This document shows, one piece after another, positions 53,759 to 63,340 of a stretch of DNA of 64,000 nt. The notes beneath the pieces are model-generated. The model was not told the DNA's origin. It saw only the letters and a program-made list of their open reading frames with translations, and made no database searches. The DNA comes from Neptunicoccus cionae. GTDB taxonomy: Bacteria; Pseudomonadota; Alphaproteobacteria; Rhodobacterales; Rhodobacteraceae. Position 1 is the first letter of the stretch, and each line of letters opens with the position of its first letter. Location of the stretch: NCBI RefSeq assembly GCF_002860325.1, contig NZ_PKOJ01000003.1, positions 333,165-397,164 on the forward strand. Direction: 5' to 3'. The position numbers were made by a program, and so were the translations under genes.

Positions 53759-56755
53759 ATGTCCCACCATTGGCAAGCCGCGCTCAAGACTCATTTCAAC
53801 CTCGCCGCCGATCTAAAACGACTGGATGGCGAATACGATCTGAACTTCACGGCCCGTGCAGATGGGAAAGACTATATCTTCAAGGTAATGCGCGAAGGCT
53901 GCCCCGTTGATCTGGTGGATATGCAATGCAAAGCGATCCGCCATCTTTCGACAAAGTTTCCCGACCTGCCCCTGCCCGAACTGGTGCCGACCGTTGACGG
54001 TGCGCTCTACACCACTTTACCCGATGAGCACGGTGCGGAACGGTTGGTCTGGCTACAGACCCGCCTGACAGGTACGTGTTATGCGGACCATATGCCCAAA
54101 CGGCTGGAGATGATCGAACAGTTGGGAACCTACCTCGGGCAGATGGATGCGGGATTGCAGGATTTCACCCACCCGCAACACGCGGTCCCCTTCAAGTGGC
54201 ACCTGCCCACAGGCGAATGGATTGCGGCCCATACGGATAGTATAACCGATCCCGCCCGTCGCGGTATCATTGAACAGATCCTTCAGCAGTTTGCCGCACT
54301 GAAACCGGCACTGGAGGCGCTGCCGGCTCAGGCCATCCATAACGATCTGAACGATTACAACATTTTGGTCACGCGGGAGGGCGACATCTCCGGCCTGATC
54401 GACTTTGGCGATATGACGGCCAGCCCCCGCATCTGCGATCTGGCCATAGCGGGCGCCTATGTCGTGCTTGACCACGAAACTCCGGAACGCGCGCTTGCAG
54501 CGCTGGTGCGCGGGTATCACAAGGCAACCCCCCTTACCGCCGCAGAGGTCGACCTGCTTCTGCCGCTGCTGCGGATGCGTCTTGCCGTCAGCGTGGTCAA
54601 TTCCACTATCGAGGCCGCTGAGAACCCCGACGATCCTTATATCACCATCTCTCAGGCGCCAGCTTGGCGCTTTCTTGAACTGGGCGACATTGATGCGGGA
54701 TTGATGAACGCCCGCCTGCGGGCTGCCTGCGACCTTCCTGTTGTGGAAGGCGCAGATCGTGTACTTGACTATCTGAACAGTAACCGCGGCAGTTTTGCGC
54801 CGCTCATGGGCAAACCGCTGGACGATGCGCCCCTTGGCCCGCTTTCCGTTGCCGCCGTTGCCGCCCCGCGCAATCCGTTTGACATGCCTCTGGCAGAGGC
54901 CGCTACCTTGGGCGCTGAATATGATACCGGCGATATGTGGATCGGTCTGTGGGGTGAACCCCGCCTGATCTATACCGCACCGGCCTTCCGTCAGGGACCG
55001 TGGAAATCCTCCGACCGGCGCACGGTGCATCTCGCTGTCGATGTTTTCGCCCCCGCCGGAACACCGCTCTTCGCCCCGCTGGATGGTGTGGTCGAAGTGA
55101 TCGAGAACCGCACGAACCATCTGGACTACGGCGGCGTTATCATCCTGCGCCACGAAGCACCGGACGGCACGCCGTTTTTCACCCTCTACGGCCACCTCGC
55201 CCCTGACAGCCTATCCTCCCTCAAGACAGGGGACACTGTCGCAAAAGGAACCGCCTTCTGCGCCCTTGGCGATGCCAGCGAAAACGGCGGCTGGGCGCCC
55301 CATGTGCATTTCCAGCTTGCCCTGACGACAGACGGCATGGGCCACGACTGGCCCGGTGTGGCCAATCCGGACGAAATGGGACTCTGGGGCGGCGTCTGCC
55401 CCAACCCTGCCGCGCTGTTGAACCTGCCGGATGATGCGGTAGCCTATCAACCGATGCCAAAGGCAGAAACGCTCGGCAAGCGGCGCAGACATTTCGGTGA
55501 GAACGTCAAGCTCAGCTATTCCGATCCGGCCATGTTCCTGCGCGGCTGGAAACACCACCTGTTTGACGAATGGGGCCGCCCCCATCTGGACGCTTATAAC
55601 AACGTCCCCCATGTGGGCCACGCCCACCCGCGTATTCAAGCGATCGCGGCGGACCAGCTGATGCGGATGAACTCCAACACCCGCTACCTGCACCCGGCCC
55701 AGACCGATTTTGCCGATACGGTGCTGGCAAAAATGCCCGACCCGCTGTCGGTGTGCTTCTTTGTGAATTCAGGGACCGAGGCAAACGAACTCGCCCTGCG
55801 TCTTGCAGCAGCCCATTCCGGTGGCAGGGACATCATAACCGCCAATCACGGCTATCATGGCAATACGACAGGGGCGATTGCGATCTCGGCCTATAAATTC
55901 AACGCCAAAGGCGGGGTCGGTCAGGCGGACTGGGTGCAACTGGTAGACGTGGCCGATGATTTCGCCGGTCCCTTCCGGCGCGAAGACCCAGACTGCGCCG
56001 ATAAATACGCCGCCCAGATCGACGGGGCCATCGCAGCCGTCTCAGCTCGCGGCAGCAAGGTGTCTGGCTGGATCAGCGAAGTCTTTCCCTCAGTCGGTGG
56101 CCAGATCATCCCGCCCCAAGGTTACCTGCCACAAGTTTACGCCAAAATCCGCGCCGCCGGCGGCGTCTGCATCGCGGATGAGGTGCAAACCGGTCTCGGG
56201 CGACTGGGCGAGTACTATTTCGCCTTTGAACAACAGGGCGTCACACCCGATATCGTTGTGCTCGGCAAACCCATCGGCAACGGCCACCCCATCGGCGTTG
56301 TTGTGACCACTCCGGAAATCGCCGCCAGCTTTGCCCAAGGACCGGAGTATTTCTCAACCTTCGGCGGCTCGACCCTGTCCTGCCGGATCGGGGCGGAGGT
56401 GCTGAAAATCGTGGACGACGAAGGCTTGCAGGACAACGCCCGCCAGCGCGGACAGGAACTGCTCGACGGTCTGCGCAAACTACAGGAAAAACACGCCGTT
56501 ATCGGGGACATTCGCGGCATGGGCCTGTTTGTGGGCGTTGACCTTGTGACGAACCGCGAAACCCGCGCACCGGCCACAGAAATCGCAGACCGGGTGATCA
56601 ACCGCATGAAGGAAAACCGCATCCTGATCGGCTCGGAAGGGGCGCATCATAACGTGCTGAAAATCCGCCCTCCCCTGACAATCGAGGCGGATGACATAAA
56701 ACGCATCCTCCATCAACTGGACAGCATCTTCAGCGAAACCGCCTGCCAGCCCTGA
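53759..56755 (+). CDS. Trifunctional fusion: APH-type kinase, M23 peptidase domain, class III PLP aminotransferase/phospho-lyase
   Basis: A 998-residue three-domain protein. Residues about 20-300: an aminoglycoside/hydroxylysine-kinase-like fold with the catalytic His194-x-Asp196...Asn201 (HNDLNDYN) and Asp215 (DFGD). About 395-540: an M23 (LytM-type) zinc peptidase domain with all ligands kept (His424, Asp428, His479, His515, His517). About 560-998: a class III PLP enzyme with Asp807 (ADEVQTGLGR) and Lys837 (LGKPIGNGHP), the latter block being that of ammonio-phospho-lyases acting on phosphoethanolamine or phosphohydroxylysine. No signal peptide is visible. The likely overall act is phosphorylation of an amino alcohol followed by elimination; what the M23 part does is open. 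Starts three bases after truA. Confidence 0.88.
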   Translation: MSHHWQAALKTHFNLAADLKRLDGEYDLNFTARADGKDYIFKVMREGCPVDLVDMQCKAIRHLSTKFPDLPLPELVPTVDGALYTTLPDEHGAERLVWLQTRLTGTCYADHMPKRLEMIEQLGTYLGQMDAGLQDFTHPQHAVPFKWHLPTGEWIAAHTDSITDPARRGIIEQILQQFAALKPALEALPAQAIHNDLNDYNILVTREGDISGLIDFGDMTASPRICDLAIAGAYVVLDHETPERALAALVRGYHKATPLTAAEVDLLLPLLRMRLAVSVVNSTIEAAENPDDPYITISQAPAWRFLELGDIDAGLMNARLRAACDLPVVEGADRVLDYLNSNRGSFAPLMGKPLDDAPLGPLSVAAVAAPRNPFDMPLAEAATLGAEYDTGDMWIGLWGEPRLIYTAPAFRQGPWKSSDRRTVHLAVDVFAPAGTPLFAPLDGVVEVIENRTNHLDYGGVIILRHEAPDGTPFFTLYGHLAPDSLSSLKTGDTVAKGTAFCALGDASENGGWAPHVHFQLALTTDGMGHDWPGVANPDEMGLWGGVCPNPAALLNLPDDAVAYQPMPKAETLGKRRRHFGENVKLSYSDPAMFLRGWKHHLFDEWGRPHLDAYNNVPHVGHAHPRIQAIAADQLMRMNSNTRYLHPAQTDFADTVLAKMPDPLSVCFFVNSGTEANELALRLAAAHSGGRDIITANHGYHGNTTGAIAISAYKFNAKGGVGQADWVQLVDVADDFAGPFRREDPDCADKYAAQIDGAIAAVSARGSKVSGWISEVFPSVGGQIIPPQGYLPQVYAKIRAAGGVCIADEVQTGLGRLGEYYFAFEQQGVTPDIVVLGKPIGNGHPIGVVVTTPEIAASFAQGPEYFSTFGGSTLSCRIGAEVLKIVDDEGLQDNARQRGQELLDGLRKLQEKHAVIGDIRGMGLFVGVDLVTNRETRAPATEIADRVINRMKENRILIGSEGAHHNVLKIRPPLTIEADDIKRILHQLDSIFSETACQP

Positions 56756-56758
56756 ACG

Positions 56759-56790
56759 AAAAACGGGTGCCAGCATCCTGACACCCGTTT
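56759..56790. terminator. Hairpin shared by the fusion gene and acs
   Basis: ACGGGTG and CACCCGT pair (inner GCC/GAC bases only partly), with A residues on the left and TTT on the right. On the minus strand it ends in five T residues, so it is a better terminator for acs; on the plus strand it lies four bases after the stop of the 998-residue gene. Confidence 0.65.
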
Positions 56791-56810
56791 CAATGTTCCG
56801 AAAAATACTC
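56789..56810 (-). repeat. Dispersed 3'-end repeat, copy 4 (after acs)
   Basis: Minus strand: GAGTATTTTTCGGAACATTG plus AA, then ACGGG into the hairpin. It is preceded by the palindrome CCGCCGGAGCCTCCGGCGG, directly after the acs stop. Confidence 0.8.
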
Positions 56811-56837
56811 CCGCCGGAGGCTCCGGCGGGAACCGAA

Positions 56838-58799
56838 TTACCCGCGGTTCATGCGGTTTTCGATCAGATCTTCCACGACGCTCGGGTCCGCAAGGGTTGA
56901 GGTATCGCCAAGCGCGCCGAAATCATCTTCGGCGATCTTGCGCAGAATACGCCTCATGATCTTGCCCGAACGGGTTTTTGGCAGGCCCGGCGCCCATTGG
57001 ATCAGGTCCGGTTTTGCAATCGGGCCGATTTCCTTGCGCACCCAGTCGGACAGTTCCTTGCGCAACGCCTCGCTCGGCTCCTCGCCCGACATCAGCGTGA
57101 CATAGGCGTAGATGCCCTGCCCCTTAATGTCATGGGGGTAGCCCACAACGGCGCTTTCTGCGACTTTTTCATGGGCAACCAGCGCGCTTTCCACTTCGGC
57201 GGTGCCCATCCGGTGGCCCGAAACGTTGATCACATCGTCCACCCGCCCAGTGATCCAGTAATAGCCGTCCGCATCGCGCCGGCAACCGTCACCGGTGAAA
57301 TAATACCCTTTGTAATCACTGAAATACGTCGAAACGAAGCGGTCATGATCGCCGTAAACCGTGCGCATTTGTGCAGGCCAACTGTCCTTGATGCACAGCA
57401 CACCCTCGGCCTCGGTCGTGGTGATTTCCTCGCCTGACTGGGGATCAAGGATTACCGGCTGCACCCCGAAAAACGGCAGCGTACAGGAACCGGGTTTGGT
57501 TTCGATCGCGCCGGGCAGCGGGGTCATCAGATGCCCGCCGGTTTCCGTCTGCCACCACGTATCCACAATCGGGCAGCGGTCTTTCCCGACCACCTCGTTA
57601 TACCAGTTCCACGCCTCGGGGTTGATCGGCTCGCCCACGGTGCCAAGAATCCGCAGGGAGGACAGATCGCATTTTGTGACAAACTCGTCCCCCTGCCCCA
57701 TCAATGCGCGAATAGCTGTCGGGGCGGTGTAGAATTGCGTGACCTTGTGTTCGTCGCAAACCTGCCAGAAGCGGCTGGCATCGGGATAGGTTGGCACCCC
57801 TTCAAACATCAGCGTGGTCGCACCATTGGCCAGCGGCCCGTAAACGATATAGCTGTGTCCCGTGACCCAGCCGACATCTGCCGTACACCAGAAAATATCG
57901 CCGTCCTTGTAATCGAACACATATTTGTGGGTCAGCGACGCATAGACCAGATACCCTGCCGAGGAATGCACAACCCCTTTGGGCTGGCCTGTGGAACCGG
58001 ATGTGTAAAGGATGAACAGCGGGTCTTCGGCATTCACAGGAACCGCAGCACAATCGTCTGAAGCCTGCGCCATCAGGGCCGAATAGGAATGGTCGCGCCC
58101 CTCTTTCAGACCCACATCCGCGCCGGTGCGTTCGACCACCAGTGTTTGCACGTCTCCACAGATTTCCAGCGCCGCATCCGCATTCACCTTCAGCGGAGTC
58201 GCCTTACCGCCACGCGGTGCCTGATCCGCTGTGACCAACAGCTTTGCGTCGCAGCTTTTGATCCGTGCCGCCAGTGCATCAGGAGAAAACCCGCCGAAAA
58301 CGATGGAATGTACCGCACCGATCCGCGCACAGGCCAGCATTGCATAGGCGGCTTCAGGGATCATAGGCATGTACAGGACGACTCGGTCGCCTTTTCCCAC
58401 ACCGAGCGTCTTATACACATTGGCAAGCTTGCTGACCTCGCGGTGCAGTTCAGCGTATGTAATATGTTTGGATGCTTCTGTCGGGCTGTCCGGCTCCCAG
58501 ATAATCGCGACCTGATCGCCCCGCGCCTCCAGATGACGGTCCACACAGTTTTCGCAGACGTTCATCTCCCCGTCTTCGAACCATTTGATCGAGACATCGG
58601 GATGGGCAAAGGTGGTGTTTTTGACTTTGGTAAAAGGTTTGGACCACTGAAGCGCATTTCCCTGTTCACGCCAGAATCCTTCAGGATCTGTGACAGAGGC
58701 TTCATACATCGCCTTGTACTGATCCGCGTTAACATGCGCATTCCGCGCAATCGCTTCCGGAATCGGGTGTTTTTCCATAGGGCTGTTGTGTGCTGACAT
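56838..58799 (-). CDS. acs: Acetyl-CoA synthetase
   Basis: A 653-residue AMP-forming acetyl-CoA synthetase, which activates acetate in the cytoplasm. The AMP signature is [14 protein letters not shown], the WWQTETGG motif sets the small acyl pocket with its Trp, and the C-terminal [11 protein letters not shown] holds the lysine that acetylation switches off in other bacteria. Length matches the family (about 650). It is divergent from ugpB with 327 bp between the starts. Confidence 0.97.
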   Translation of the reverse strand: MSAHNSPMEKHPIPEAIARNAHVNADQYKAMYEASVTDPEGFWREQGNALQWSKPFTKVKNTTFAHPDVSIKWFEDGEMNVCENCVDRHLEARGDQVAIIWEPDSPTEASKHITYAELHREVSKLANVYKTLGVGKGDRVVLYMPMIPEAAYAMLACARIGAVHSIVFGGFSPDALAARIKSCDAKLLVTADQAPRGGKATPLKVNADAALEICGDVQTLVVERTGADVGLKEGRDHSYSALMAQASDDCAAVPVNAEDPLFILYTSGSTGQPKGVVHSSAGYLVYASLTHKYVFDYKDGDIFWCTADVGWVTGHSYIVYGPLANGATTLMFEGVPTYPDASRFWQVCDEHKVTQFYTAPTAIRALMGQGDEFVTKCDLSSLRILGTVGEPINPEAWNWYNEVVGKDRCPIVDTWWQTETGGHLMTPLPGAIETKPGSCTLPFFGVQPVILDPQSGEEITTTEAEGVLCIKDSWPAQMRTVYGDHDRFVSTYFSDYKGYYFTGDGCRRDADGYYWITGRVDDVINVSGHRMGTAEVESALVAHEKVAESAVVGYPHDIKGQGIYAYVTLMSGEEPSEALRKELSDWVRKEIGPIAKPDLIQWAPGLPKTRSGKIMRRILRKIAEDDFGALGDTSTLADPSVVEDLIENRMNRG

Positions 58800-59126
58800 A
58801 GCTTGCCTCCTCCTAACAAGTCACCGCATTAATGACTGCAGACCCTCTCCTTCTGCAAGTACCTGCGGAAAATTAACCAAAAACTGTCAATCTGTCTGTA
58901 ATGCAACGGTTTTGAAGAAGAATTTTGTAAAGAAAATGACGGAAAGCGTCACAAAACTGTAAGAAACATGACTTAAGTACCGCCTTACAAACCGCTCCGG
59001 TGCGCCCCCGCTGCACCTTTCCTGACCCGACACAAAGGCAATCCAGACTTACAATGCTTGCTTTTTGTTTTGACCAAACGGTAAGGTTTTTGCAGTTGCA
59101 CCGTCAACACTAGGAGGAAATTCATT
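58800..59126. promoter_or_regulatory. Divergent regulatory region between acs and ugpB
   Basis: 327 bases without a gene. It holds the acs leader with a GGAGG site on the minus strand (58805-58811 region), an AT-rich middle with CTGT repeats (58884-58902) and a Pho-box-like element (58946-58963), and a strong TAGGAGGAAA ribosome site before ugpB (59111-59120). No open reading frame or RNA gene is visible in it. Confidence 0.6.
58946..58963 (+). promoter_or_regulatory. Pho-box-like element upstream of ugpB
   Basis: GCGTCACAAAACTGTAAG matches the PhoB consensus CTGTCATAAAACTGTCAC at 13 of 18 positions, including the central A tract and the second CTGT. The ugp operon is PhoB-controlled in E. 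coli and rhizobia, which gives the match weight, but one degenerate box is weak proof. Confidence 0.45.
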
Positions 59127-60437
59127 ATGGAATTGAAACATTTGCTATGGGGATCGGCAACAGCCGTTATGGTTGGCGCCCCTGTTACAGCCCAAACCCA
59201 AGTCGAATTCTGGCACGCCTTCACAGGCCGTCTGGGCGAACTGGTGGCTGCACAGGTTGAAACCTTCAACAACAGCCAGTCCGATTATGTGGTCGAAGCA
59301 ACCCATAAGGGTAATTATTCTGAAACACTGAACGCGGGCATTGCCGCTTTCCGTGCAGGCGAACAGCCCGACATCCTGATGGTGTTCGAAGTTGGTACCG
59401 CCACGATGATGGCAGCCAAAGGCGCGATTAAGCCGGTCTATGAAGTCATGGCCGATTCGGGAGCCGATTTCGATTCGGACGCCTATATCGGCGCGGTGAA
59501 AGGCTATTACACCACATCCGAGGGTGAAATGCTGTCATTGCCCTTCAACTCTTCCACTCCGGTACTTTGGGTTAACCGTGACGCGCTGTCGGAAGCGGGG
59601 ATCGACCCTGACACGGATATGTCCACTTGGGAACAGGTGGGCGAGGTGCTTGACCAGTTGAAAGAAGCTGGCAGTGAATGCCCAATGACAACAGCTTGGC
59701 AAAGCTGGATCCATCTGGAAAACCTCTCTGCCTATCACGACACACCTTTTGCAACCAAAGCCAACGGGTTTGGCGGTGTAGACACCGAACTGGCGCTGAA
59801 CGGTGATGTGCAGGTTGCGCATATTCAGGCGATGGGCGACTGGGCCAAGGAAGGCAAATTCATCTATGCGGGCCGTCGCAACGAGGGCGGCGCGAACTTC
59901 CGCTCCGGTGACTGTGCGCTCTTCACCGAAAGCTCCGCCGGTTACGCGGGCATCAAGGCCGAAGCCAAATTCGATTTCGAAGTCCGCCCGCTGCCTTACT
60001 GGGCCAGCGCGGTTGACGCCCCGCAAAACACCATCATCGGTGGTGCATCCCTTTGGGTGATGGCAGGTCAGTCGGATGAGGAGTACAAAGGTGTTGCCGA
60101 ATTCCTGAACTTCCTCAGCTCTGCCGAAGTGCAGGCCCAGTGGCATCAGGACACAGGGTATCTGCCAATCACAAGTGCCGCTGCGGATCTTACCCGCGAA
60201 CAGGGTTTTTATGAAGAAAACCCCGGCACCGATGTCGCGGTTAAGCAGATGACAACCAATGCGCCGACAGAAAATTCCAAAGGTCTGCGCCTTGGGTCCT
60301 TCGACCAGATCCGCGGGATCATCGACGAAGAACTGGAAGCCGTCTGGTCCGGTGACAAGGACGCGAAAACCGCCCTTGATAGCGCAAAACAGCGGGGCGA
60401 CGAACTGCTGCGCCGCTTTGAACAAGCCAACCGCTAA
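59127..60437 (+). CDS. ugpB: sn-Glycerol-3-phosphate ABC transporter binding protein
   Basis: A 436-residue periplasmic binding protein. Signal peptide 1-22 (cleavage after VTA). Mature sequence fits UgpB: VEFWHAFTGRLGELV, the PFNSSTPVLWVNRDAL block, and later GGASLWVMAG and GYLPIT. It captures glycerol-3-phosphate and its diesters, giving carbon and phosphate. It is the first gene of ugpBAEC and has a strong TAGGAGG site. A long hairpin separates it from ugpA. Confidence 0.93.
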   Translation: MELKHLLWGSATAVMVGAPVTAQTQVEFWHAFTGRLGELVAAQVETFNNSQSDYVVEATHKGNYSETLNAGIAAFRAGEQPDILMVFEVGTATMMAAKGAIKPVYEVMADSGADFDSDAYIGAVKGYYTTSEGEMLSLPFNSSTPVLWVNRDALSEAGIDPDTDMSTWEQVGEVLDQLKEAGSECPMTTAWQSWIHLENLSAYHDTPFATKANGFGGVDTELALNGDVQVAHIQAMGDWAKEGKFIYAGRRNEGGANFRSGDCALFTESSAGYAGIKAEAKFDFEVRPLPYWASAVDAPQNTIIGGASLWVMAGQSDEEYKGVAEFLNFLSSAEVQAQWHQDTGYLPITSAAADLTREQGFYEENPGTDVAVKQMTTNAPTENSKGLRLGSFDQIRGIIDEELEAVWSGDKDAKTALDSAKQRGDELLRRFEQANR

Positions 60438-60443
60438 GGCATT

Positions 60444-60471
60444 GGGCATCCCCGCAGGCGCGGGGGTGCCC
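60444..60471 (+). other. Intercistronic hairpin between ugpB and ugpA
   Basis: A 12-bp stem (60444-60455 with 60460-60471, one G-T pair) around the 4-base loop AGGC. It ends nine bases before the ugpA ATG, where no ribosome site is visible. It probably stabilises ugpB mRNA and lowers expression of the permease genes. Confidence 0.65.
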
Positions 60472-60480
60472 CTTTACTGA

Positions 60481-61362
60481 ATGGAAAAACGCGTCACCTT
60501 CAAAGGGCTCTGGTTGCCGCTTCTGCTGGTCTTGCCGCAGATCGTCATCACGGCTGTCTTTTTCTTTTATCCCGCAGGTCAGGCTATCTGGCAGTCCCTG
60601 TTCATCCCAGATCCTTTCGGTCTGTCGATGAAATATGTTGGGCTTGGCAATTTTGAATATCTGCTGGGCAATCCCTATTACCGCGCCTCTTTTGTGACAA
60701 CAGCGGTTTTCTCTATCCTTGTGACCGTGGTCTCTATGGGCATCGCGCTTTATCTCGCGGTGCTGGCCGACCGGCTGATTAAAGGCTCCGGCGTCTATCG
60801 CACCCTGCTGATCTGGCCCTATGCAGTGGCTCCGGCTGTGGCGGGGGTCTTGTGGCTGTTCATGTTCAACACCCGCGTTGGCGTGGTGTCGTGGTATCTT
60901 GGCCTGCTCGGCTATGACTGGAACCATGTCCTGAACGGCGAAGAGGCCATGGGTCTTGTGGTTGTCGCCTCGGCTTGGGGGCGGATCAGCTATAACTTCC
61001 TGTTTTTCCTAGCCGGATTGCAAGCGATCCCGAAATCTGTGATCGAAGCCGCCGCCATTGACGGCGCCCGCTTCTGGACCCGTTTCCGCACCATCGTCTT
61101 TCCCCTGCTCTCCCCCACCACATTCTTCCTGCTGGTGGTAAACATCGTATACGCCTTCTTTGAGACCTTCGGCGTGATACATACGATCACCAGCGGCGGG
61201 CCGCAGCAGTCCACCACTATTCTGGTCTACAAAGTCTACGCGGACGGATTTGTCGGGCAGGATCTCGGTTCTTCTGCAGCGCAATCGGTGATCCTGCTGG
61301 TGATCGTCGGCCTGTTGACCATCGTGCAATTTAAATTCATCGAACGACGGGTACATTACTGA
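60481..61362 (+). CDS. ugpA: Glycerol-3-phosphate ABC transporter permease UgpA
   Basis: A 293-residue inner-membrane permease with six hydrophobic segments. The coupling motif for the ATPase is [24 protein letters not shown] (the EAA loop with Gly and Pro). It pairs with UgpE. The ATG at 60481 has no good ribosome site, being just after the intercistronic hairpin. Its stop overlaps the ugpE start by one base (TGATG). Confidence 0.94.
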   Translation: MEKRVTFKGLWLPLLLVLPQIVITAVFFFYPAGQAIWQSLFIPDPFGLSMKYVGLGNFEYLLGNPYYRASFVTTAVFSILVTVVSMGIALYLAVLADRLIKGSGVYRTLLIWPYAVAPAVAGVLWLFMFNTRVGVVSWYLGLLGYDWNHVLNGEEAMGLVVVASAWGRISYNFLFFLAGLQAIPKSVIEAAAIDGARFWTRFRTIVFPLLSPTTFFLLVVNIVYAFFETFGVIHTITSGGPQQSTTILVYKVYADGFVGQDLGSSAAQSVILLVIVGLLTIVQFKFIERRVHY

Positions 61363-62216
61363 TGGCGGATCATTCGGGCATGGTAGAAAAGCGCGGCTTT
61401 GGCCTGTGGATGACCCATCTGGGGCTGATCATCGGGCTGCTGTTTGTCTTCTTCCCGATCTGGCTGGCACTTGTGGCCTCCACGGTGACACAGGCCGACA
61501 TCATGGACCCTCCAATGCCCCTGCTGCCCGGCGACCATTTCTTTGAAAACTACCGCAAGGCGCTGGTCTCGGGCATCAACGCGCCTGTGGCGTGGATGAT
61601 GGTTAATTCCATGATTATGGCCCTTGGCATCGCCTTTGGCAAAATCGTCATCTCGCTGCTGTCCGCCTTTGCCATCGTCTATTTCCGTTTTCCCGGTCGG
61701 CGCACATTTTTCTGGCTGATCTTCCTGACCCTGATGCTGCCCGTAGAGGTCCGCATCGTCCCCACCTACGAAGTGGTGGCAGGCTTTGGTATGCTCAACA
61801 GCTACTCCGGCCTGATCTTCCCGCTGATCGCATCGGCAACCGCGACCTTCCTGTTCCGCCAGTTCTTCATGACCGTGCCGGACGAACTGGCCGAGGCCGC
61901 CCGCGTGGATGGTGCCAGCCCGATGCAGTTCTTCCGCGACATCCTCCTCCCGATGAGCCGCACAAACATCGCGGCCCTGTTCGTGATCCTGTTCATCTAC
62001 GGCTGGAATCAGTACCTCTGGCCGCTGCTGATCACCACCGATCCGTCCATGAACACCATCGTCATGGGCATCAAACAAATGTTCCCCTCCGGCGATGATT
62101 TCGCGGACTGGCCCGTCATCATGGCAACCTCGATCCTTGCGATGATCCCGCCGGTGATTGTCGTCGTCGGAATGCAGCGGCTGTTCATCCGCGGCCTTGT
62201 AGATAGCGAGAAATAA
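61362..62216 (+). CDS. ugpE: Glycerol-3-phosphate ABC transporter permease UgpE
   Basis: A 284-residue permease, six hydrophobic segments, EAA loop [20 protein letters not shown]. The [13 protein letters not shown] block near residue 210 is typical of UgpE. Overlaps ugpA by one base and is followed by ugpC after two bases, so all three are translated together. Confidence 0.95.
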   Translation: MADHSGMVEKRGFGLWMTHLGLIIGLLFVFFPIWLALVASTVTQADIMDPPMPLLPGDHFFENYRKALVSGINAPVAWMMVNSMIMALGIAFGKIVISLLSAFAIVYFRFPGRRTFFWLIFLTLMLPVEVRIVPTYEVVAGFGMLNSYSGLIFPLIASATATFLFRQFFMTVPDELAEAARVDGASPMQFFRDILLPMSRTNIAALFVILFIYGWNQYLWPLLITTDPSMNTIVMGIKQMFPSGDDFADWPVIMATSILAMIPPVIVVVGMQRLFIRGLVDSEK

Positions 62217-62218
62217 GA

Positions 62219-63229
62219 ATGGCGACTGTCAAACTCGATTCCCTGAAGAAGTCTTTCGGCAAAACCGAGGTGATCCACGGTGTAGACATCGACATCAAAG
62301 ACGGGGAGTTCATCGTCATCGTCGGCCCGTCCGGTTGTGGCAAGTCCACGCTCTTGCGCATGGTGGCAGGGCTGGAAACCGTCACATCCGGCACGGTGCA
62401 GATTGATGGCGCAGTGGTTAACGACCGCGAACCGATGGACCGCGACATTGCGATGGTGTTCCAGAACTACGCGCTCTACCCCCATATGAGCGTGTTTGAC
62501 AATATGGCCTACGGGTTGAAGATCGCAGGTACGCCAAAGGCCGAAATCGCCGAACGTGTGGATACCGCCGCAAAACTGCTGCAGCTGGAATCCTACCTGA
62601 AACGCCGCCCGAGAGAGCTTTCGGGCGGGCAACGCCAGCGGGTTGCAATGGGCCGCGCGATCGTGCGTAAACCCTCTGTTTTCCTCTTCGACGAACCCCT
62701 GTCCAACCTCGATGCCAAACTGCGGGTGCAAATGCGCCTTGAGATCAAACAGTTGCAACGGCGTCTCGGTGTGACATCACTATACGTGACCCACGATCAG
62801 GTCGAAGCCATGACACTCGCGGACCGGATGATCGTTATGAATGCAGGCGTAGCGGACCAGATCGGCGCACCGCTCGAAGTCTACGCAAACCCCGCAACCG
62901 AATTTGTCGCAGGTTTCATCGGCTCCCCCCCGACCAATTTCGTAAATGCAGATCTGGCAGGGATTGGGAACCCCGATGCAGTCAAACTCGGCGTGCGGCC
63001 CGAACATCTGAATGTAATGCCTTCCGGATCGGGACGCCTTGCCGCAAAAGTGATGTATACCGAAGCCCTTGGCGCTGAAACACTGACCCATCTGGAACTG
63101 GCCGATGGCACCATGGTCACCGCACGACAGTCCGCTACAGAAGCCGGTGCAGCGGAAGGCACAGAGGTCGGTCTGGATTGGCAGGATGGCGACGAAATGT
63201 TGTTCGACCGGAACGGCAAACGCTGCTGA
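62219..63229 (+). CDS. ugpC: Glycerol-3-phosphate ABC transporter ATP-binding protein UgpC
   Basis: A 336-residue ABC ATPase. Walker [10 protein letters not shown], signature LSGGQRQR, Walker [13 protein letters not shown], switch His in [11 protein letters not shown]-terminal TOBE-type regulatory region follows from about residue 240 ([19 protein letters not shown]). In E. coli this part receives PhoU/phosphate signals. Last gene of the ugp operon; 111 bases follow before the DUF421 gene. Confidence 0.95.
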   Translation: MATVKLDSLKKSFGKTEVIHGVDIDIKDGEFIVIVGPSGCGKSTLLRMVAGLETVTSGTVQIDGAVVNDREPMDRDIAMVFQNYALYPHMSVFDNMAYGLKIAGTPKAEIAERVDTAAKLLQLESYLKRRPRELSGGQRQRVAMGRAIVRKPSVFLFDEPLSNLDAKLRVQMRLEIKQLQRRLGVTSLYVTHDQVEAMTLADRMIVMNAGVADQIGAPLEVYANPATEFVAGFIGSPPTNFVNADLAGIGNPDAVKLGVRPEHLNVMPSGSGRLAAKVMYTEALGAETLTHLELADGTMVTARQSATEAGAAEGTEVGLDWQDGDEMLFDRNGKRC

Positions 63230-63340
63230 CAGCGGCTATTCTATTCGTTTTGGTGAAACTTTCCGGACGTGGCCCGCGTTAGTCCTGTGAAGGCGGGGTT
63301 TTCTGCGTGCCACGCACCGACAGAAACGGAAGGAAGAGCC

